Origin: an uncultured Oscillibacter sp. | GTDB taxonomy: Bacteria; Bacillota; Clostridia; Oscillospirales; Oscillospiraceae | Length of the DNA stretch: 64,000 nt | Reading direction: 5' to 3' | Assembly (NCBI GenBank): GCA_910589315.1 | Contig: CAJUTB010000003.1 | Location: 71,394-135,393 of the forward strand | In this document: in pieces, positions 59,413 through 64,000 of the stretch | Numbering within the stretch: position 1 is the first letter of the stretch | Layout: every line of letters begins with the position of its first letter | Made by a program: the position numbers and the translations under genes | Notes under the pieces: generated by a model | Told to the model about the DNA's origin: nothing | Seen by the model: the letters and a program-made list of their open reading frames with translations, nothing else | The model's database searches: none

Positions 59413-59823
59413 ATGATTCAGGAAATTATGCAGAATGAAGCCTTTCTTTCCCAAAAGTCCGAACCGGCCGGCCCGGAAGATTTGCCCGCGGCTCAGGACC
59501 TGCTGGATACCCTGGCCGCTCACAAAGACGGCTGCGTAGGTATGGCGGCCAATATGATCGGCGTCCGCAAACGGATCATCGCCTTTGACAGCGAGGGCCG
59601 CTATATGGTGATGTTCAATCCGGAAATCGTCAAAAAGTCCGGGCCTTACGAGGCGGAGGAAGGCTGTCTCTCCCTTACCGGCATCCGAAAAGCAAAACGC
59701 TGGCAGTCCATCAAAGTACGATACCAAAACGAAAAGCTCCAAACCCGCCTCAAGACCTTCACGGGCTGGACGGCGCAGATTATTCAGCACGAGATTGACC
59801 ACTGCGAAGGAATTTTGATTTAA
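59413..59823 (+). CDS. def: Peptide deformylase
   Basis: 136 residues. Motifs GCVGMAANMIGV (motif 1; the usual GxGxAAxQ has Met in place of Gln), EEGCLSLTG (EGCLS with metal Cys) and IIQHEIDHCEGIL (HExxH). It removes formyl groups from new proteins. The short length and Gln-to-Met change fit the second, divergent deformylase found in Clostridia. AAAAGGAG upstream. Confidence 0.9.
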   Translation: MIQEIMQNEAFLSQKSEPAGPEDLPAAQDLLDTLAAHKDGCVGMAANMIGVRKRIIAFDSEGRYMVMFNPEIVKKSGPYEAEEGCLSLTGIRKAKRWQSIKVRYQNEKLQTRLKTFTGWTAQIIQHEIDHCEGILI

Positions 59824-59916
59824 GATGTCATCTGCTCCGGCAAAAGGCATTGCAAAATTTTCCGGTCCGCGTTACAATGCAGACACCCAAATAATTCAAT
59901 ATGGAGATCAAAAACA

Positions 59917-61416
59917 ATGGAACAGCAAGAAACGTTACTTCAATATTTTGAGTGGTATCTTCCCGCCGGAGGCGGGCACTGGCGGCAGACGGCGGCAGAC
60001 GCTGCCCACCTGGCCGCCCTGGGCTTTACCGGCGTATGGCTCCCGCCTGCCTACAAAGGCCATCAGGGCTTGGCGGACGTAGGCTACGGCGTCTATGATC
60101 TTTACGACCTGGGGGAGTTTGACCAGAAGGGAACCGTCCCTACCAAATACGGTCTTCGGGAGGAGTACCTGGCCGCCATTCGCGCGCTCCAGGCCAACGG
60201 CGTCAAGGTTTACGCGGATATCGTCCTCAACCACCGCATGGGCGCAGACGAATCCGAGGAGGTCTATGCGCAAAAGTCCGCCGGAAACGACCGGAACCGG
60301 GAGATTTCCTCTCCCGCGCCCATTACCGCCTGGACCCGTTTCACCTTCCCCGGACGTGCGGGCAAATATTCAGACTTTCAGTGGGATTGGACTTGCTTCG
60401 ACGGGGTGGATTGGGACGATAAGCGCGACAGTACAGCAATCTATCAATTTGAGGGCAAGGATTGGGACCGTCAGGTTGACTGCGAGAACGGCAATTATGA
60501 CTACCTGATGGGGGCGGACCTGGACATGAGCGCGCCCAAGGTCATTGAGGAGCTGGACCGCTGGGGAAAGTGGTATCTGGAAACCACCGGCGTGGACGGT
60601 TTCCGGCTGGACGCTGTGAAGCATATCCGCGCCTCCTATTTCACCCACTGGCTCCAAGCCCTCCGCCGCTCGTCTGGAAAACCCCTTCCGGCGATGGGAG
60701 AATATTGGAAAAACGACCTGGGCGCCCTTACATACTATCTGGACCAGTGCGGACAGGTCATGCGCCTGTTTGACGTGCCCCTTCACTTCCAGTTCCACCG
60801 TCTCTCCACCGCAAACGGCAGTATGGACCTGCGGGACCTGTTTCGGGGAACCCTGACGGCGGCCCGCCCGGACCAGGCCGTTTCCTTTGTGGACAACCAC
60901 GACACCCAGCCCGGACAGGCCCTTCAGTCTTGGGTTGCGGACTGGTGCAAGCCCTTGGCCTACGCCTGTATTTTGCTGCGCCGGGAGGGCATTCCCTGCG
61001 TATTTTACGGGGATTTGTACGGGATTCCTCATAGCAGCGTCCCGCCGGTGGAGGCTCTGCCCAAACTGCTCCTGGCCCGGAAATTCTGCGCCCACGGCCA
61101 ACAGACGGACTATCTGGACGACCCTGCCACCATCGGCTGGGTGCGGCGGGGAACGGACTCCGCAATGGCGGTGGCGCTCACCGACGGCCCCGGCAGCAGC
61201 AAACGGATGTGTACCGGCGCGGAAATGTCCGGCGCGGTCTTTGTGGATTTGCTGGGCGGACGGAACGACCGCATTTTGATTCCCGAAAACGGCACGGCGG
61301 ATTTCCCCGTCAACGGCGGCTCTGTAGCGGTATGGGTTCCCGAGAGCATGGCGGAACAAATCCGGCAGGCCCTGAAATCAGAAGCCTTGCCGGAAGCTCC
61401 TCTCTCCTCAATTTAA
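59917..61416 (+). CDS. Cytoplasmic alpha-amylase, GH13
   Basis: 499 residues, no signal peptide. TIM barrel with ADIVLNHRMGADE, GVDGFRLDAVKHI (nucleophile Asp), AMGEYWKND (general acid Glu) and SFVDNHDTQPGQAL (third acid Asp), the GH13_5 order of AmyS/AmyA cytoplasmic type. It opens MEQQETLLQYFEWYLP as these do. It degrades maltodextrins or glycogen-like glucans inside the cell. Own transcription unit with a terminator. Confidence 0.95.
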   Translation: MEQQETLLQYFEWYLPAGGGHWRQTAADAAHLAALGFTGVWLPPAYKGHQGLADVGYGVYDLYDLGEFDQKGTVPTKYGLREEYLAAIRALQANGVKVYADIVLNHRMGADESEEVYAQKSAGNDRNREISSPAPITAWTRFTFPGRAGKYSDFQWDWTCFDGVDWDDKRDSTAIYQFEGKDWDRQVDCENGNYDYLMGADLDMSAPKVIEELDRWGKWYLETTGVDGFRLDAVKHIRASYFTHWLQALRRSSGKPLPAMGEYWKNDLGALTYYLDQCGQVMRLFDVPLHFQFHRLSTANGSMDLRDLFRGTLTAARPDQAVSFVDNHDTQPGQALQSWVADWCKPLAYACILLRREGIPCVFYGDLYGIPHSSVPPVEALPKLLLARKFCAHGQQTDYLDDPATIGWVRRGTDSAMAVALTDGPGSSKRMCTGAEMSGAVFVDLLGGRNDRILIPENGTADFPVNGGSVAVWVPESMAEQIRQALKSEALPEAPLSSI

Positions 61417-61422
61417 CCGCCG

Positions 61423-61454
61423 CCCCTTGGAAGTTCCCTTCCAAGGGGCTTTTT
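61423..61454 (+). terminator. Terminator after amylase
   Basis: CCCCTTGGAAG-TTCC-CTTCCAAGGGG followed by CTTTTTG. Confidence 0.93.
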
Positions 61455-61509
61455 GCTGCGGAAACCTCTTTGCCTACGTTTGGACGGTTTGTAAACTTTT
61501 TTACCCTCC

Positions 61510-61558
61510 TTGACTTAAATACGAATTCGTACTATACTGCCTGATGTACGAATTCGTA
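61510..61558 (+). promoter_or_regulatory. marR-MATE promoter with twin operators
   Basis: TTGACT (61510-61515), 17-bp spacer, TATACT (61533-61538). Two identical perfect palindromes TACGAATTCGTA lie at 61520-61531 (in the spacer) and 61547-61558 (at the start of the transcript), centres 27 bp apart. These are clear sites for the MarR protein encoded just downstream, which would shut off the pump operon. Confidence 0.92.
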
Positions 61559-61583
61559 TTTTATTTTCAGGGGGGATTTCAGC

Positions 61584-62042
61584 ATGGATGAAACGCGCAG
61601 TTCTGTGCGGAGAATTATAAAAGCCGTTTGTATTCTGGACGGGGCCTATGACCGGTTTTCCAGGGAATTGGGGATCAAGGGAAACCTCTTATGGCTCCTC
61701 TACGCCCTGGACGACGGAAATTTTCACTCTCAGAAGCAAATCTGCGAGGACTGGTTTTTCCACAAAACCACCATCAACACATTAATCAAACAATGCCAGG
61801 CCGAAGGATACGTCACCCTGCGCGCCATTCCGGGCCAAAAACGGGAACTGCATATCCAGCTGACCGATGCCGGAAGGCGTTATGTGCGCCAGATGCTGAA
61901 AAGCGTCTACGAGGCGGAGGACGCCGCTCTGCAAACAACCTTGCAGACCTGTCCGCCGGAATTTATCGCGCACCTGGAAACCTTTGTCAAACATCTCAAG
62001 GAAACCTTTACCAATTACACAACCAAGGAGGAGCAAACGTAA
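61584..62042 (+). CDS. MarR-family regulator
   Basis: 152 residues. Winged helix: LLWLLYALDDGNFHSQKQIC, DWFFHKTTINTLIKQCQAEGYVTL (recognition) and a wing LRAIPGQKRELHIQLTDAGRRYV, with helical dimer ends. It lies five bases before the MATE gene start and behind twin palindromes. Likely autorepressor relieved by the pump's substrate. Confidence 0.93.
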   Translation: MDETRSSVRRIIKAVCILDGAYDRFSRELGIKGNLLWLLYALDDGNFHSQKQICEDWFFHKTTINTLIKQCQAEGYVTLRAIPGQKRELHIQLTDAGRRYVRQMLKSVYEAEDAALQTTLQTCPPEFIAHLETFVKHLKETFTNYTTKEEQT

Positions 62043-62046
62043 TTCT

Positions 62047-63384
62047 ATGGCAAGAATCCATTTATCGGAACATTTTTCCTACGGAAAGCTGACCTGTTTT
62101 GTGTTCCCTTCCATCATAATGATGATTTTCACGTCCATTTACAGCGTGGTAGACGGCCTGTTCGTATCCAACTTTGTCGGAAAAACCGCCTTTGCCGCCG
62201 TCAATCTGACGGCTCCGGTCTCCATGGTTTTAGCCGCCGCGGGGTTCATGATCGGAACCGGCGGTTCTGCCTTGATCGGCAAAACCCTGGGCGAAGGAAA
62301 GAGGGACGCGGCAAACCGTTATTTCTCCATGCTGATCGCCTCCGTCGTCCTTGGCGGCGTCGTTTTGACGGCGGTTGGGTTTGCGGTTCTCCGTCCGGCG
62401 GTTCTTCTGCTGGGCGCAGAGGGGCAGCTGCTGAAAGACTCCATCCTATATGGCCGGATTATCCTGGCCGCACAAACTTTTTTCATGCTGCAAACGACGT
62501 TTCAAAGCTTTTTCGTCACGGCGGAAAAGCCAACGCTGGGACTTGCGGTCACGGTTCTCTCCGGCCTTACCAACATGGCTCTGGACGCATTGTTTGTGGC
62601 CGTCTTTCACTGGGGCCTGGCGGGAGCCGCCTTCGCCACGGCAGTCAGCCAGGTTGCCGGGGCCTTGATTCCAATTTTTTATTTTGCAGTTCCAAACGAC
62701 AGCCTGCTTCGTCTGACCCGGAAAACGAAACTCTATCCCAAAGTACTCTGGAGCGCCTGCGCCAACGGCTCGTCCGAGATGGTGAGCAACCTTGCCAGTT
62801 CCCTGGTGGCTCTGCTTTATAATTATCAGCTCATGCGGCTTTTAGGCGAAAACGGCGTGGCCGCTTACGGCGTGATCATGTACGCCGGTTTTATCTTTGC
62901 GGCAATTAATATGGGGTATACGATTGGAATTTCCCCGGTAATCAGTTTCCACTATGGCGCGAATAACCGCGGGGAGCTGAAAAACCTGTTTCAAAAAAGT
63001 CTCTTGCTGGTGAGCGGCGGCGGAATCGTCATGTTCCTGGCGGCCGAGACAGCCGCGCGCCCCATGGCCCGCCTGTTTGTGGGCTACGACATGGAGCTGC
63101 TGGAGCTTACCGTACACGCCGCTCATATCTTTGCCTTTGCGTTCCTGCTCAACGGCGTGAATACCTTTGCCTCCGCCTTCTTTACCGCGCTGAATGACGG
63201 TGTGGTTTCCGCCGTTCTCTCTTTCCTGCGGACGTTTTTGTTTGAAATGATCTGCATTTTGTGTCTGCCTCTGATTTGGGGCACCGACGGCTTGTGGTCC
63301 GCCATGACGGCGGCGGAAGCCGCCAGCCTTTTGGTAACGGTCTATTTCCTTCTCCGCAAACGAACCGTTTATCACTACGCCTGA
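62047..63384 (+). CDS. MATE-family multidrug efflux transporter
   Basis: 445 residues with about 12 helices. DinF/NorM pattern: FPSIIMMIFTSIYSVVDGLFVSNFVG, LTAPVSMVLAAAGFMIGTGGSALIGKTLGEG and a second-half repeat with GYTIGISPVISFHYGANN. It exports cationic compounds with Na+ or H+. ATG 62047 (MARIHLSEHFSYGKL) is chosen over an upstream in-frame ATG inside marR; the ribosome site AGGAGG is about 13 bases upstream, longer than usual. Confidence 0.93.
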   Translation: MARIHLSEHFSYGKLTCFVFPSIIMMIFTSIYSVVDGLFVSNFVGKTAFAAVNLTAPVSMVLAAAGFMIGTGGSALIGKTLGEGKRDAANRYFSMLIASVVLGGVVLTAVGFAVLRPAVLLLGAEGQLLKDSILYGRIILAAQTFFMLQTTFQSFFVTAEKPTLGLAVTVLSGLTNMALDALFVAVFHWGLAGAAFATAVSQVAGALIPIFYFAVPNDSLLRLTRKTKLYPKVLWSACANGSSEMVSNLASSLVALLYNYQLMRLLGENGVAAYGVIMYAGFIFAAINMGYTIGISPVISFHYGANNRGELKNLFQKSLLLVSGGGIVMFLAAETAARPMARLFVGYDMELLELTVHAAHIFAFAFLLNGVNTFASAFFTALNDGVVSAVLSFLRTFLFEMICILCLPLIWGTDGLWSAMTAAEAASLLVTVYFLLRKRTVYHYA

Positions 63385-63480
63385 CGCGTTCTCTGCCGCG
63401 GTTGCCGCCGGCAAATAAGGGCAGGAATAAAACCGGCCTGATGAACCAAGCTAGGGACAAGAAAGGAGCGCGATGCCGGA

Positions 63481-63696
63481 ATGAAATCCATTTTGATCAA
63501 GGACACCACCCGGGAAGAACGGGAGAAGATTGTCGCCCAGGCTCTGGCGGCCTGCGGCGGCGCGTGCGATTATTGCAGCGGCTGCGACAACCGCGGCGGC
63601 GGCCGGGTGGATGAAATTTACCGCCCCTATATTGAGGGCCGAAAGGAAATTGCGGAGATCAACGCGGAATTTTCCAAGGGACTCGTCCGGGGCTGA
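63481..63696 (+). CDS. Small Cys-rich protein
   Basis: 71 residues: MKSILIKDTTREEREKIVAQ, then CGGACDYCSGC (four Cys in CxxxCxxCxxC spacing) and a C-terminal helix GRKEIAEINAEFSKGLV. The Cys group could bind zinc or an iron-sulfur cluster. No family named. AAAGGAG is present about 12 bases before. It precedes a GGCGAGAGG/CCTCTCGCC hairpin without U-tract (63698-63722). Confidence 0.65.
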   Translation: MKSILIKDTTREEREKIVAQALAACGGACDYCSGCDNRGGGRVDEIYRPYIEGRKEIAEINAEFSKGLVRG

Positions 63697-63781
63697 AGGC
63701 GAGAGGCTATGGGCCTCTCGCCCTCCCGGCGGGGGAATTTGAGGAGTCCGGAAAAAAAGGAAAATTTTTTGCTGAAAAGTA

Positions 63782-63810
63782 TTGACAGCGCGGGGAAGTT
63801 TGAGTATAAT
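63782..63810 (+). promoter_or_regulatory. Promoter of the tRNA cluster
   Basis: TTGACA (63782-63787), 17-bp spacer, TATAAT (63805-63810), a perfect consensus promoter. Confidence 0.93.
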
Positions 63811-63840
63811 AATCCTTGCCGTTTGACGTTAGTTTTGTCC

Positions 63841-63917
63841 GGGAGCATAGCTCAGCTGGTTAGAGCATCTGCCTTACAAGCAGGGGGTCACTGGTTCGAG
63901 TCCAGTTGTTCCCACCA
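63841..63917 (+). tRNA. tRNA-Val (anticodon TAC)
   Basis: Complete cloverleaf with encoded CCA: acceptor GGGAGCA/TGTTCCC, D arm GCTC...GAGC, anticodon loop CTTACAA (TAC), T arm ACTGG TTCGAGT CCAGT. Confidence 0.95.
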
Positions 63918-63947
63918 CAGACTTTCGTGAATACGTGCATTGGAAAT

Positions 63948-64000
63948 GGCCCGGTAGTTCAGTTGGTTAGAACGCTAGCCTGTCACGCTAGAGGTCGACG
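63948..64000 (+). tRNA. tRNA-Asp (anticodon GTC), cut by window end
   Basis: Starts GGCCCGG TA GTTC...GAAC with anticodon stem CTAGC/GCTAG and loop CTGTCAC (GTC). The T arm and acceptor 3' side lie beyond the window. Confidence 0.9.

Noticed and set aside
1..64000. CRISPR arrays, insertion sequences or prophage
   Set aside because: No regularly spaced repeats, transposase or phage structural genes were found. The dispersed repeats lack spacers and an associated transposase in this window.

Overview
The window is a gene-dense, roughly 57-60% GC chromosomal segment of a Gram-positive member of the Firmicutes, most like a gut Clostridia/Oscillospirales-type bacterium. The basis is a YqzL peptide between era and recO, DnaD and DnaI primosome genes, a T-box leader, LytTR/GHKL signalling genes, SLH-domain secreted protein, consensus TTGACA-17-TATAAT promoters and strong AGGAGG ribosome binding sites. 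There is no insertion sequence, prophage or CRISPR array. The taxonomic guess is inference from gene content and codon style, not from a database search.

Layout. 1-11250 (mostly minus strand): recO (cut by the window edge), yqzL, era, uvrA, a divergent HTH regulator cassette with an obvious operator, ybaK, a membrane protein, an MmcQ/YjbR protein, uvrB, then a small accessory cluster of three unknown genes. 11500-16260: radC, a methyltransferase, and the rpmH-rnpA-yidD-yidC-khpB operon, here without dnaA next to it. 16285-21200: flavodiiron protein and a T-box-controlled cysE / SUKH-like / cysS operon. 21240-31060: an Xre regulator, a candidate small RNA, an SLH protein, and a minus-strand series with a translational GTPase fused to a Rae1/YacP-type NYN nuclease, an LspA-like peptidase, a radical SAM protein, an aminotransferase, a lipoprotein and a LUD protein. 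31135-36330: an atypical ParE/ParC-type topoisomerase pair split by a small HTH/RHH cassette, with DnaA-box-like repeats upstream. 36331-45654: DegV, DnaD, DnaI, lipoprotein, a GHKL/LytTR two-component system, DUF1836, a second DegV, a frameshifted phosphatase and prmA. 45712-54651: a membrane J-protein/Hsp70 pair, DUF3298, tandem MgtC proteins, DUF1294, TfoX C-domain protein and a pseudouridine catabolic operon (psuK-psuG). 54854-64000: tRNA-Ala, a 1264-residue protein joining an ECF sigma factor to a membrane segment and a large extracellular region, peptide deformylase, cytoplasmic alpha-amylase, a MarR-MATE efflux operon, a Cys-rich peptide, and tRNA-Val and tRNA-Asp.

Three things stand out. 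(1) A transmembrane sigma factor fused to Ig-like ectodomains, which could carry an outside signal to transcription in one polypeptide. (2) An EF-G/Tet(M)-like GTPase fused to a homologue of the ribosome A-site endonuclease Rae1. (3) Five copies of a 210-300 bp intergenic repeat whose hairpins are kept by compensatory base changes, pointing to a selected RNA or DNA structure. Several regulator genes sit beside perfect inverted repeats inside their own promoters (6243-6263, 33665-33688, 61520-61531 and 61547-61558), which makes the regulation of this segment unusually readable.
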